From NCBI GenBank assembly GCA_963779225.1, contig CAVZWW010000003.1:2356001-2420000 (forward strand): a stretch of 64,000 bases of DNA. The letters are read 5' to 3'. The notes below the pieces were generated by a model. That model was not told the origin of the DNA and searched no databases. It saw only the letters and a program-made list of their open reading frames with translations. Made by a program: the position numbers and the translations under genes. Below, piece by piece: positions 43,311-51,972 of the stretch; position 1 is the stretch's first letter, and each line of letters starts with the position of its first letter. The stretch comes from CAVPCZ01 sp963779225 (GTDB lineage: Bacteria > Bacteroidota > Ignavibacteria > UBA10030 > UBA6906).

Positions 43311-45461
43311 ATGAAACGCGTCAGCCCGTTTGGTCGAAGTGGCATTTGGGCTTCGATCTTGCTCTCATTTGCGCTTGTCGGGTCGAGCTGTGCAGATCGC
43401 TCGTTCGACAATCCCGTCGACACGAATGTGCAGCTCGACGCGCCGGCGATCACGACCGTCATTGCCCAGGCTGACACAGCGGTGCTAATTGCCTGGACAT
43501 ACTCGGGCAAAGCAATCTCGGGTTTTCAGATCGAACGTCAGGTGGGATCGGGAAGTTGGACGACAGTTGCCAGTACGAATGCTTCAGCGCGGCAGTTAAT
43601 TGATCAGGTAGCTCTTATCGCTGGTCAGTCATACAAGTATCAGATGCGGGCACTGAGCAGTAGCAATCAGTCGGCATATGCGACAAGTACACCGTTGAGT
43701 ATTTTATTTACTGACCCGACGAACGTGATCTTGACAGCACAAGCGGACACGGCTGTGGTCGTGGGATGGACATACAGTGGGACATTGCAGACCGGGTTTG
43801 AAGTGGATCGTCAGCTGGGAACAGGAAGTTGGACGGGGGTGGGAAATACAAATGCTTCGGCACGGCAGTTGATCGATCGCGTGGCTTTGGTCGCGGGTCA
43901 GACTTACAGGTATCAGGTGCGTGCATTGAGCAGCAGCAATCAGTCGGCATATGCATCAAGTGCGCCATTGAGTATTACCTTCACCGATCCAACGAATGTG
44001 ACGCTGACGGCACAGGCGGATACGGTTGTCGTGGCCGCATGGGCGTACAGTGGGGCATTGCAGACCGGGTTTGAAGTGGAACGTCAGGTGGGAACAGGAA
44101 GTTGGACGGGAGTAGGAACGACGAACTCAGCTGCACGGCAGTTGATCGATCGCGTGGCTTTGGTCGCGGGTCAGACCTACAGGTATCAGGTGCGAGCGTT
44201 AGGCAGCAACAATCAGTCGGCGTATGTGACAAGTATGCCGCTGAGTATTGTCTTCACCGATCCAACAAATGTGACGCTGACGGCACAGGCGGATACGGCT
44301 GTCGTATTGGGTTGGAACTACACGGGGGCATTCCAGACAGGATTTGAAGTGGAACGTCAGATCGGGGCAGGAAGTTGGACTGGTATTGGAACAGGGAATT
44401 CCTCTTCACGGGGATACAGGGACGATTTGGCCCTATCGGATGGACAGACATATGCGTACCGCATCCGTGCCGTAAGCCGCAATAACCAATCACAATTTGG
44501 CTCATGCACCCCCTTCTTTGCATCGCTTGGGGCACCTTCGAACGTGACTATCACTGCTTTGAGTTCATCGAGTGTTTCTCTCTCGTGGCAGGACAACAGT
44601 TCGATAGAATATGCATTTGGGATCGAAGAGAGCACTGATGGTTTGAACTTTGTTTGGATAGGCACCTCACCAACAGGAACATCGATCGGAACATTTGCCA
44701 CGACACACGTATCGGGACAAAACTACTGGTTCAGAGTACGTGCTATGGGGAGATTCGCAAATGGAGTCTATTCCTCTGTGACGCCACCGAGAGCAATTCC
44801 GCCGGGGATGATCTTTGTCACAGGGGGCACATTTCAGATGGGAAGCACGAGGGGCCCTTACTCAGAGCAACCGATCCACCCGGTGACTCTCAGCAGTTTT
44901 TGGCTCGATGCAACAGAGGTGACCGTCGCCCAGTACCGAACTTTTTGCACGGCCACGGGTAGATCGATGCCGCTTGTCCCTGCATGGGGCTGGTCGGATG
45001 ACAACCCCATTGTCAATGTAAACTGGAATGATGCGACAGCGTATGCTCAATGGGCAGGTAAGCGACTCCCGACCGAAGCGGAATGGGAATATGCGGGTCG
45101 TGGCGGGAACAAAACTAACGGATACACGTATGGCGGGGGCAATACGATCGGCGATGTTGCCTGGTATGCCGGAAACTCCGGGAATCGCACGCGTGTTGTT
45201 GGGACAAAGACTCCGAATGAGCTGGGATTGTTCGATATGAGTGGGAATGTCCAGGAATGGTGTTCGGACTGGTACGATGAGACGTATTATTCACGTAGCC
45301 CAACAGTCAATCCAAAGGGTCCATCGAGTGGGATAGCTCGTGTTCTTCGCAGCAGCGCGTGGAGCAGCGCCGAGCTCGGATGTGTCATCACCAGCCGCCG
45401 CGGGGTCGAGCCGTCGATCATCTACGACTTCTTCGGATTGCGTTGTGCCGCGGATTATTAG
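43311..45461 (+). CDS. FN3-FGE lipoprotein, paralogue C
   Basis: The ATG at 43311 aligns with the starts of A and B. The lipobox is VGSSC. Five FN3 repeats are present. The stretch from about 43417 to 43575 is almost base-for-base identical to 37955-38114 in paralogue A, which points to recent duplication or gene conversion. The FGE domain begins at PPGMIFVTGGTFQMGS and keeps VAQYRTFCTATGRS, GKRLPTEAEWEYAGRGG and NELGLFDMSGNVQEW. Its final segment is the most divergent (RVLRSSAWSSAELG instead of RVLRGGSW). Catalysis as an FGE is unlikely because one of the two Cys positions is lost. Confidence 0.85.
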   Translation: MKRVSPFGRSGIWASILLSFALVGSSCADRSFDNPVDTNVQLDAPAITTVIAQADTAVLIAWTYSGKAISGFQIERQVGSGSWTTVASTNASARQLIDQVALIAGQSYKYQMRALSSSNQSAYATSTPLSILFTDPTNVILTAQADTAVVVGWTYSGTLQTGFEVDRQLGTGSWTGVGNTNASARQLIDRVALVAGQTYRYQVRALSSSNQSAYASSAPLSITFTDPTNVTLTAQADTVVVAAWAYSGALQTGFEVERQVGTGSWTGVGTTNSAARQLIDRVALVAGQTYRYQVRALGSNNQSAYVTSMPLSIVFTDPTNVTLTAQADTAVVLGWNYTGAFQTGFEVERQIGAGSWTGIGTGNSSSRGYRDDLALSDGQTYAYRIRAVSRNNQSQFGSCTPFFASLGAPSNVTITALSSSSVSLSWQDNSSIEYAFGIEESTDGLNFVWIGTSPTGTSIGTFATTHVSGQNYWFRVRAMGRFANGVYSSVTPPRAIPPGMIFVTGGTFQMGSTRGPYSEQPIHPVTLSSFWLDATEVTVAQYRTFCTATGRSMPLVPAWGWSDDNPIVNVNWNDATAYAQWAGKRLPTEAEWEYAGRGGNKTNGYTYGGGNTIGDVAWYAGNSGNRTRVVGTKTPNELGLFDMSGNVQEWCSDWYDETYYSRSPTVNPKGPSSGIARVLRSSAWSSAELGCVITSRRGVEPSIIYDFFGLRCAADY
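45363..45434 (+). other. Hypervariable segment of FN3-FGE paralogue C
   Basis: About 17 of the 24 codons end in C (AGC AGC GCC, GTC ATC ACC, ATC ATC TAC GAC). The two Gly codons before Trp read AGC AGC, so the variation extends a little upstream. The length is the same as in A and B. Confidence 0.6.
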
Positions 45462-45850
45462 TGACACCCGGGTCCCTTGTTCGCGGAAGCATCTGGGGAG
45501 ACACTATCTTGCTGGCCGAATGTACTGGTGTTAAGGTGGGGATGACCGTAATGGCGACATTACTGACATGAATAAGGGTAATAACATGGGAGTTTATCAG
45601 TGGCATGATTGACGCGAAGAAGCGAAATGACCCATCCGGTAGTAGCAAGCTAACCCTAGGGATTGTTATGCCGATCCGCATAAAACGATGTGATAAAACG
45701 ATGGAGATTGAACAAGCAATTAATGCATAGGGATTACTAAGCCTGCGGCAAGAAATGCCTTCGGGTGAAATACCGACAGGAAACCAAAACTCTGCATCTT
45801 GTGTGGACCGATCTAATTACTGTTAGGCATATAGCCTCATCGTCTGGTGG
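45462..45850. other. Gene-free stretch after paralogue C
   Basis: The first ~40 bases resemble the sequence after paralogue A (a G/C-rich stretch ending in CATCTGGGG). No template repeat, reverse transcriptase or other gene was seen in these 389 bases. Confidence 0.5.
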
Positions 45851-46390
45851 ATGGACAGGCCTTTTCATCTAATCAAGACAGAGAAGGGATCACAACAAAG
45901 TATGAGGCACTTACTTTATCGATACCTCTCGGGCATTGTTGCTTTTGCACTCCTGGTTGGAACAACAATTGCTGTTACAGTGTTTGGCTTCCGCGATCTG
46001 CAAATGTTAGTGGTGATAATCTCGATAGCACTATCTTTGATTTATTTTGTACAGCAGCAGCGACTTAGTGAATTGAGACTGCAAAGAGATTTGTTCAAGG
46101 ATTTCAATTTGCAGTACGACAAACTAAATGGACTTTTGGCGGCAATACGTGATAGCTCGGACCAAAGTTCAGATCTCTCGCTTGCCGAGATGAATACACT
46201 CTATGATTACTTCAATCTATGCGGCGAAGAGTTTTTCTATTATCAAGAGGGCTACATTACTCGACAAATCTGGAAAATATGGATCAGCGGGATGAAGGAT
46301 TACTATGCTAACGTGCGCATTCGAAGAGTTTGGGAATCAGAGCTGGAGAAAGGCTCTTACTACGGCTTAACCAAGAAACATCTCAAGTGA
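45851..46390 (+). CDS. Hypothetical protein with two N-terminal membrane helices
   Basis: Two hydrophobic segments (YLSGIVAFALLVGTTIAVTV and LQMLVVIISIALSLIYFV) are followed by a cytosolic helical domain with conserved-looking aromatic residues (LYDYFNLCGEEFFYYQEGYI, then RQIWKIWISGMKDYY). Similar small proteins are common single genes in accessory regions and have no known function. An internal ATG at 45902 (MRHLLYRYLSG) is an alternative start. Confidence 0.55.
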   Translation: MDRPFHLIKTEKGSQQSMRHLLYRYLSGIVAFALLVGTTIAVTVFGFRDLQMLVVIISIALSLIYFVQQQRLSELRLQRDLFKDFNLQYDKLNGLLAAIRDSSDQSSDLSLAEMNTLYDYFNLCGEEFFYYQEGYITRQIWKIWISGMKDYYANVRIRRVWESELEKGSYYGLTKKHLK

Positions 46391-46684
46391 CTCGTAGGAA
46401 AAGAGACAGCTGGTCCCGATCCCAGCCTGAAGCACTCGATTTGCGGACTGACTTCGCAAATCAAGAATAGTTTGGGAAATAGATTCTTTGATGGAGAAAA
46501 ATCGAGTAAACGGGCATTGTGTCCGAAGGGCAGTTCGTTCTCAGAAACACAACTTCCATCTGAAGTTGAGCACTTGATTTGACATAGAACAAAATTGCCG
46601 ATGTTTACGTTAATTCACATCTTCTTTGAGCGGTTGCACGTTTGAAAAGATACAGATAGTGGGGCGACTGGTCTTCGGTGGGGC

Positions 46685-46922
46685 GGCGCGATGGGCGGCT
46701 GGCGCGGGTTTTGTGAAAAGCTGGGCGACTAGAAAGGGTTATGGATGACGGCGGGACAAAAGCCGTGACAGCCGCTACACGCCGGGCTGCAATTACGCCG
46801 ACCGAGACGAGGGAGGCGTTATTGCCACGGGTCCTTTGAGCAAAGCGGCATGGTGCAAACGCAGTGATCGAGGCTATGAAGTTTCACTGCGGACGCACGA
46901 TGCCGCGCGGGGAGAGGGAATC
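46685..46922. repeat. Structured dispersed repeat, copy 3
   Basis: It contains GGCTGGCGCGGGTTTTGT, GGTTATGGATGAC, GGGACAAAAGCCGTGACAGCC, then GCAATTACGCC and GGCGTTATTGC, which pair at 10 of 11 positions around a 15-base loop. The right part shares AAAGCGGCATGGT and CGGACGCACGATGCCGCGCG with copy 1. It is the most compact copy. The 46391-46684 stretch before it has no gene. Confidence 0.8.
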
Positions 46923-47120
46923 CACGGCGCGGCTGGCGCATAGCTGGGCATCTCGGCAACCGAGCCATAGCCAGTTGCGCCGTGTGTGGGCTACTTGCCT
47001 GCCAAACCCAGTGCAAGCGGATATAACTTTTGGCAGGCAAGTTTACATAATGACGTGTTATTTGTGTGCGGTCGATGGCAGTCCCGCGTCAGCGGGACCA
47101 AATAACATCGCATTATGTAA
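46923..47120. repeat. Three consecutive strong hairpins
   Basis: Hairpin 1 (46923-46984) has the outer stem CACGGCGC/GCGCCGTG and an inner CTCGG-CAA-CCGAG. Hairpin 2 (46993-47042) has the 14-bp perfect stem ACTTGCCTGCCAAA/TTTGGCAGGCAAGT. Hairpin 3 (47043-47120) has TTACATAATG/CATTATGTAA, an internal bulge, TGTTATTTG/CAAATAACA and an inner GTCCCGC-GTCA-GCGGGAC. They abut one another and follow repeat copy 3 directly. The arrangement suggests a folded single-stranded DNA site or a structured RNA. Confidence 0.8.
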
Positions 47121-47197
47121 GTGGGCCGGCCAACATGCGCTCGTCGACGAGGATGAAGATGCTAAGTGGCAGAAACTAATGGAAGAGAGAAGGGGTG

Positions 47198-47497
47198 TGT
47201 CCCTCTTCAGAAGCCCATCCGGGCCAAAACGCCATCATGAATCATCCAATCAGGGAGCGGTTTCTTGAACCGAGATTAGAAGAAGAATTGTTTGATGGGG
47301 ATGAGTGGTTACGCCAGGCTCGGCACAACAGACACACGATTTCTAGCTGGAGTTGAGTTCTTGATTTGAAGAATTGAGACTGAACGATTCGAGAGATTTG
47401 ATCATTTGGCTTTTGCCCTGGCAATTGATACAGAACACAAGTAGCGATTTCGAATTGTATTCGCTATTTTGTGCGCGGACGGCGCTTTGAAGGGACA
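47198..47497. mobile_element. MITE of the 55-kb IS family, copy A
   Basis: The left end TGTCCCTCTTCAGAAGCCC and the right end GCGCTTTGAAGGGACA are related inverted repeats, matching the ends of the IS at 55058-56389. The 300-bp interior has no transposase. Its right end lies 116 bp upstream of the helicase gene. Confidence 0.75.
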
Positions 47498-47612
47498 GCC
47501 CGTGTGAGATTGCTGGGTGTTAGTTTGATGGGATAGAACCTGGTGACTCGCTGCCAAGGGAATCGGAAATGCAAGCATTGCGCGGACCAATGAGAATTGA
47601 AGGGCTTCAAAA

Positions 47613-49157
47613 ATGAAGATTCTGTTGGCAGGTCCAGGAACAGGCAAGACAACACGTGTCAAGGAAATGATTAGGAATGATTTTGCGAATGCTAATCGAA
47701 TCCTGGTACTTTCATTCACCAATGCAACGGTGAATGACCTTACCGGGAGTTTCAAGGATTGGTCAAATGTGGAATGCCATACGCTTCACAGCTATGCTCT
47801 CAGGATAAATCACTTGACTGAAAGGTATATCCTGGACGATCAGGAAGAGAGCCCAATAATTGAGAGCGTCGCGGAGGACATTGGAGTCGATTTTCAAGAG
47901 CTGTGCGGCATGCTAGAGTGCATCACTTTCGACGCAATGATTTTGGAGTGCCTCCGTTCTCTGAGGACCAACCCAGCTTACGGTAGAGAGAAGATTGGGA
48001 CACTGGATCTCCTCATCGTCGACGAATTCCAGGATTTCAATCCAGTCGAACGTGAACTTGTATACTTGCTCTCTACATACGCAGGAGAGGCAATCATCCT
48101 CGGCGATGATGATCAATCGATATATGGGTTCAAGGATGCCGATCCTGATGGCATAATCGCACTATTCAACGATGCCGCGGTCGAAAGGATTCCACATGAT
48201 CACAAATGCCATCGGTGCCCAGATAGCGTCGTGGAGTACGGTACAAAGCTGATCAGGAAAAATCAGAATCGGATTGCTAAACCCTGGCACAAAACCATGA
48301 AACCCGGAGAGGTCGTGACAGGCCAATTCCTCACACAGGAAGAGATTAACCGGTACATTGCCTCGGAGATAGGCAAGATTTGGGCAGCGCAGCCAGACAC
48401 TTCAATTCTTGTTCTAAGTCCAGTTGGGTTCTATGTTGATGAACTCGTCACAATGTTTCAAGGGCAAGAGATCGCCCATGTCAACTTCTGGGAAAAGAAC
48501 CTAGCTAAATCGGACTATTATCTGGTGTGGTGGCTTAGGGCAATATACACGCACAGGGTGGTTCTGAATTTGATTTTCCTTTCAAAAGCACTATCCGCGT
48601 ACAGACGCAAGAAGTTTAGGGCTCTGCTGGAAGGGTGTGTTCGGTCCAACTTCGACCAGAAGGGATTCATTGAGAGGGTTTCCGGTCTTTTCGAACCGGC
48701 AATCTGCAGATACCTGCGGGAACGTCCTGATCTCGCGCAGCTTTCCAAGGAGTTCCCGAAGTTTGTACCACTGGTCACGCTTCTGGATGAAGCCGATCCC
48801 GTCGGTTCTGTTGGATCATTGCTGAGACGAGCGCAGCCAAAGAAAGACTTTCAATGCGACTCAGTCAATCTCATGTCAATCCACAAATCAAAGGGTCTTC
48901 AAGCGGATATTGTCTTTATCACTGGTCTCACAGATGGAGTACTCCCTAACAGAGCAAAAGGGCTTGACACGATGGAAGCGCAGAGGAGACTTCTATTTGT
49001 GGGAATGACTCGAGCCCAGAAAATGCTCTACCTGCTTTCTTCAGTCGAATGGGATGGCAAGTTCGTCCACAGGCTTGACGAGTCCCAATTCCAGTATTCG
49101 CATCGGAAACGGAAATGGAATGGGAGGACTTCGAAATTCGTTGATGAAATGAAATAG
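47613..49157 (+). CDS. UvrD-like superfamily 1 helicase, single gene
   Basis: The 514-residue protein has the SF1A motifs in order: motif I AGPGTGKTT (residues 6-14), Ia VLSFTNATVNDL, Walker B LLIVDEFQDFN, motif III ILGDDDQSIYGF, motif V VNLMSIHKSKGLQADIVFI and motif VI RRLLFVGMTRAQK. It is short for UvrD/Rep and close in size to GajB, the helicase half of the Gabija system, but no GajA-type OLD/Toprim nuclease is adjacent. It could be a lone defence gene, the remnant of a pair, or a repair helicase. A GAAGGG site precedes the ATG. Confidence 0.85.
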   Translation: MKILLAGPGTGKTTRVKEMIRNDFANANRILVLSFTNATVNDLTGSFKDWSNVECHTLHSYALRINHLTERYILDDQEESPIIESVAEDIGVDFQELCGMLECITFDAMILECLRSLRTNPAYGREKIGTLDLLIVDEFQDFNPVERELVYLLSTYAGEAIILGDDDQSIYGFKDADPDGIIALFNDAAVERIPHDHKCHRCPDSVVEYGTKLIRKNQNRIAKPWHKTMKPGEVVTGQFLTQEEINRYIASEIGKIWAAQPDTSILVLSPVGFYVDELVTMFQGQEIAHVNFWEKNLAKSDYYLVWWLRAIYTHRVVLNLIFLSKALSAYRRKKFRALLEGCVRSNFDQKGFIERVSGLFEPAICRYLRERPDLAQLSKEFPKFVPLVTLLDEADPVGSVGSLLRRAQPKKDFQCDSVNLMSIHKSKGLQADIVFITGLTDGVLPNRAKGLDTMEAQRRLLFVGMTRAQKMLYLLSSVEWDGKFVHRLDESQFQYSHRKRKWNGRTSKFVDEMK

Positions 49158-49354
49158 AGATGGGAGGTGTCTGATGCAGTGATTGGTGAGTTCGGGTGAC
49201 TCTGGGAGGCACAATGAGGTGAGGAGGAGCCATCTGGGCATTCCCAAATGCGAATCAGATCCCGTAGGGGGGTGTCCATCGTCAAAATTGCATCCGCGAC
49301 AATATGCCACCAGGGATCATGAGTTGAGTGCGACATTCTGTTCGATGAGAAGGT

Positions 49355-50053
49355 TCACCATCGGAATTGTTCTGGTATCAAGTCCCATCTCGTTCCAACC
49401 ATTTGTACTCTGCCCTCCTCAAGAATTACAAATCGAGTGCATACCCGCTGTGCGAATTCGATATCATGTGTAGCAATGAGCAAGGCAGAAGGCACGGACG
49501 CAAGAACCCTGAGGAGCTGCTTCTTGCCCCGTGTATCCAGACTTGTTGAGGGTTCATCCAGGAGAAGCAGGGGTGGCTTGCATATTAACGCCCCGGCAAG
49601 TGCCACACGAAGTCGCTGCCCATGAGACAGCTGATATGGTGACAATTCCGCTAGACCCGATGCCTCAAGGTGATCAAGCATAACTCTTGCTTGTTCATCC
49701 GCCTCGCTGGAGCTTACCCCTTTTCGCATAAGACTGAAGGCGACATCGTTGACGACCTTGGGAAAGAGGATCTGGTCCTCGGGGCTCGAGAACAGGAAGC
49801 CTATTGTGTCCCGCACCGCAGTCAAATGTTTCTTCACAACATCGATTGCATTGACACGAACGGACCCCGAGAAAGGGACAAGTCCAACGATAGCCATGAG
49901 TAACGATGTCTTTCCGGACCCATTGGCCCCTAACAAAGCGACTTTTTCGCCCTGTCCGACCACCAATGAGCAGTCACGTGTTGCTGGATTACTGCTCCCG
50001 GGATACTGAACAGTGACTTTTTCCATACGAAGTACGAGCCCCTCCTCCTTCAT
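49355..50053 (-). CDS. ECF transporter ATP-binding subunit (nickel/cobalt type)
   Basis: The ATG at 50053 overlaps the permease stop as ATGA, so a longer frame from 50122 is not used. Motifs are Walker A GANGSGKT, the Q-loop region FLFSSPEDQILFPKV (the SPEDQ typical of CbiO/EcfA proteins), signature LSHGQRLRVALA, Walker B LLLLDEPSTSLD and His in ATHD. It powers the ECF module formed with the EcfT protein encoded just upstream. The NikR gene that opens the operon points to nickel as the substrate. Confidence 0.85.
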   Translation of the reverse strand: MKEEGLVLRMEKVTVQYPGSSNPATRDCSLVVGQGEKVALLGANGSGKTSLLMAIVGLVPFSGSVRVNAIDVVKKHLTAVRDTIGFLFSSPEDQILFPKVVNDVAFSLMRKGVSSSEADEQARVMLDHLEASGLAELSPYQLSHGQRLRVALAGALICKPPLLLLDEPSTSLDTRGKKQLLRVLASVPSALLIATHDIEFAQRVCTRFVILEEGRVQMVGTRWDLIPEQFRW

Positions 50054-50826
50054 ATGCAACCCAAGAGACGGTTGGCAATGACCGCACTCACGATGAGGGC
50101 CGCGACACACAGGGCCAACCAATCATGAAGAAACATAGGGCTCCTCTCAAATTGAGGCAAGGTGGTTCCATATCCTCGCAATTCCATGGCATTGGCAACC
50201 CGTTCTGATTTCGCGACTATTCTTGGAAGCCACGTCTGGGGGAAATAGCGAAGTACGAGCACTGGCGCACTGATCCCGGATGTCGCACCCCGAACGGCAA
50301 ATGCGTCGGAAATCCGGGCGGTCTCGTCAAGAAGTAACTTGGTTTGATGCAGGATCTGGAGCATGAGAAGAAGGACAATACGGGGAAGCGGAATGCGGGC
50401 CAGAAAGTCATAGAGCTCTGAAAACGACACAGTCGACAGTGCCCCGACGACAATCAGGGCACAGCTCATCCCCTTGAGGGCAACGACGACTATATGCTGA
50501 TGTACGGCAGCGTCAACAGGTGAAGAAGTTCCCGGTGGAAACACGAGAACGTCTGATCCTGCAATCAGGGCATAACAGAGAACCGGAGCTGACATGGACA
50601 CCACTGCGATGGAGGCACGCATCAGATGCCGCAGGGGTACCCCGCAAAGCAGGAGGAAGACGGCACTTACGCACAGCGTAAAGAAGATTCCTGCCAACGG
50701 ATTCGGTAGAGAAATCAAGGCAGTCACCAAAACCAACATGCTGCAAAGAAGTCTTGCCTGTGGAGATAGTCTCGCAAGCAGACCTTTTCCTGAGCCAAAC
50801 TGTGCAGTAGGATGTCCTTTCATCAT
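50050..50826 (-). CDS. ECF transporter transmembrane protein (EcfT/CbiQ type)
   Basis: The start was placed at the ATG at 50826 (MMKGHPTAQFGSGKGLLARL), five bases after the preceding methyltransferase stop. The 258-residue protein has five to six helices and the CbiQ/EcfT C-terminal coupling helices with Ala-Arg-Gly signatures (AFAVRGATSG and AMELRGYGT), which contact the ATPase. This permits energy coupling between the ATPase dimer and the substrate-binding S component. Confidence 0.85.
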   Translation of the reverse strand: MMKGHPTAQFGSGKGLLARLSPQARLLCSMLVLVTALISLPNPLAGIFFTLCVSAVFLLLCGVPLRHLMRASIAVVSMSAPVLCYALIAGSDVLVFPPGTSSPVDAAVHQHIVVVALKGMSCALIVVGALSTVSFSELYDFLARIPLPRIVLLLMLQILHQTKLLLDETARISDAFAVRGATSGISAPVLVLRYFPQTWLPRIVAKSERVANAMELRGYGTTLPQFERSPMFLHDWLALCVAALIVSAVIANRLLGCI

Positions 50827-50831
50827 ACTCT

Positions 50832-51455
50832 CTACGCCACTGTTTTCGTTGCAACGATGAGGTACATGCGATCGTCGTCGACAGTAGTTGTGGGCATGAG
50901 ACTGTGTGTCCGGAGAAGTGAGGCTAACGTGGAAGCTGGCGGAAGAAGATCCTGGGCAATAGGCCCGCCAGCAAAAGAGTGAATGTGATTGATCTTCTCT
51001 CTGGATTGGAGATGGAGAATTGCGAGTGTGCCGTGGTTTCTCAGGACGCGGTAGACCTCTTTCGCTGCCGCACCAGCATCTGATAAATGCGGCCAGCTGG
51101 AGAAGCAAACGACACGATCGATGCTCGAATCGGGGATCGGCAGGTCGAGCGCATCAGCGATATGCCAGGTGATTCTCCGGGCGTGACCTTTGGATTGTGC
51201 AACCTCAATCATCGCCGGAGAAAAATCAACGGCATGAATGTGCCCACGGTCGGAAAGTACCTCAAGCAAAACGCCTGTCAGTATTCCGGTACCACACCCC
51301 AGATCAAGGACCACCTCTTCAGGTCCGATGTTGAGGTCTGCAACCACATGTCGGAGCGCGATTTCGAGGGCATGGACGTCCATGAATCCCTCCCACTTCT
51401 CCGCAAGGCTGTCAAAATATTCCTGCTTTGCGTTAGAGCTCAGAATCTTGTCCAA
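50832..51455 (-). CDS. Class I SAM-dependent methyltransferase within the nickel operon
   Basis: A TTG start at 51455 with AAAGGAA upstream lies inside the 3' end of the S-component gene (23-bp overlap). The fold is clear: motif I VVLDLGCGTGIL (residues 48-59), motif II acidic IHAVDFSPAMIEVA, motif III ITWHIADALDLPIPDSS and motif IV RVVCFSSWPHLSD. It resembles the UbiE/small-molecule methyltransferase type. Its tight position between the transporter genes suggests a metal-linked substrate such as a chelator, cofactor or thiol, but sequence alone cannot show which. Confidence 0.8.
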   Translation of the reverse strand: MDKILSSNAKQEYFDSLAEKWEGFMDVHALEIALRHVVADLNIGPEEVVLDLGCGTGILTGVLLEVLSDRGHIHAVDFSPAMIEVAQSKGHARRITWHIADALDLPIPDSSIDRVVCFSSWPHLSDAGAAAKEVYRVLRNHGTLAILHLQSREKINHIHSFAGGPIAQDLLPPASTLASLLRTHSLMPTTTVDDDRMYLIVATKTVA

Positions 51456-51969
51456 GGAATGTTCCTTTCGCCTCTAGCAATCGGACCAGCGGAGGAATGA
51501 CAACGAGCATCAGCACAACTCCCGGCCAGCCCGCAACGAATGAAAGTCCTGCCACAAATCCCGAAGGCAGGTTCATCACTTCTGCCACTGCATACATGAG
51601 GAAGTAGTTGAAAATCCGTCCTGCAAGAAGAACAGGGAAGAGAAGCAGCCACTCGTTGCACCGTGGCCATCGGGCGTGCACAAGCGCGATGGTTCCGCAC
51701 ATGAGAGCCAGTTCTACCGACATGACCGGTGCGATTGGCGGGTAGAACGGCGGCATGCCTGTCAGCAGCCCCGACATCAAGGGGGTGATAAGCGCCGCGC
51801 TTGCAGCAGTTCTTGCGCTCACCAGAAAAGCCAGCAAACACAGGGGCACGTACATCGGCATAAACAGAGAGCCAAGATGAACAAGATGAAATACGGTCGG
51901 CAACAGGAGTGCAGCAGCTCCCAGGAGTCCGCCGAGAGCGAGTTCGCGGGATTCGGCGCGCGGGCCCAT
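51433..51969 (-). CDS. ECF transporter S component (substrate-specific subunit)
   Basis: A 178-residue membrane protein with five or six helices (for example LLGAAALLLPTVFHLVHLGS and FVAGWPGVVLMLVVIPPL) and the N-terminal pattern MGPRAESRELALGG typical of S components, which contact EcfT through small-residue motifs. Its place between the TonB receptor and EcfT fits a metal-uptake module. It is not a close match to NikM/CbiM because the N-terminal metal-binding His is absent. Confidence 0.7.
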   Translation of the reverse strand: MGPRAESRELALGGLLGAAALLLPTVFHLVHLGSLFMPMYVPLCLLAFLVSARTAASAALITPLMSGLLTGMPPFYPPIAPVMSVELALMCGTIALVHARWPRCNEWLLLFPVLLAGRIFNYFLMYAVAEVMNLPSGFVAGLSFVAGWPGVVLMLVVIPPLVRLLEAKGTFLGQDSEL

Positions 51970-51972
51970 GCG

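Noticed and set aside
37852..45461. A complete diversity-generating retroelement in the window
   Set aside because: No reverse transcriptase frame, accessory Avd gene or template repeat was found; only the candidate variable regions are present.
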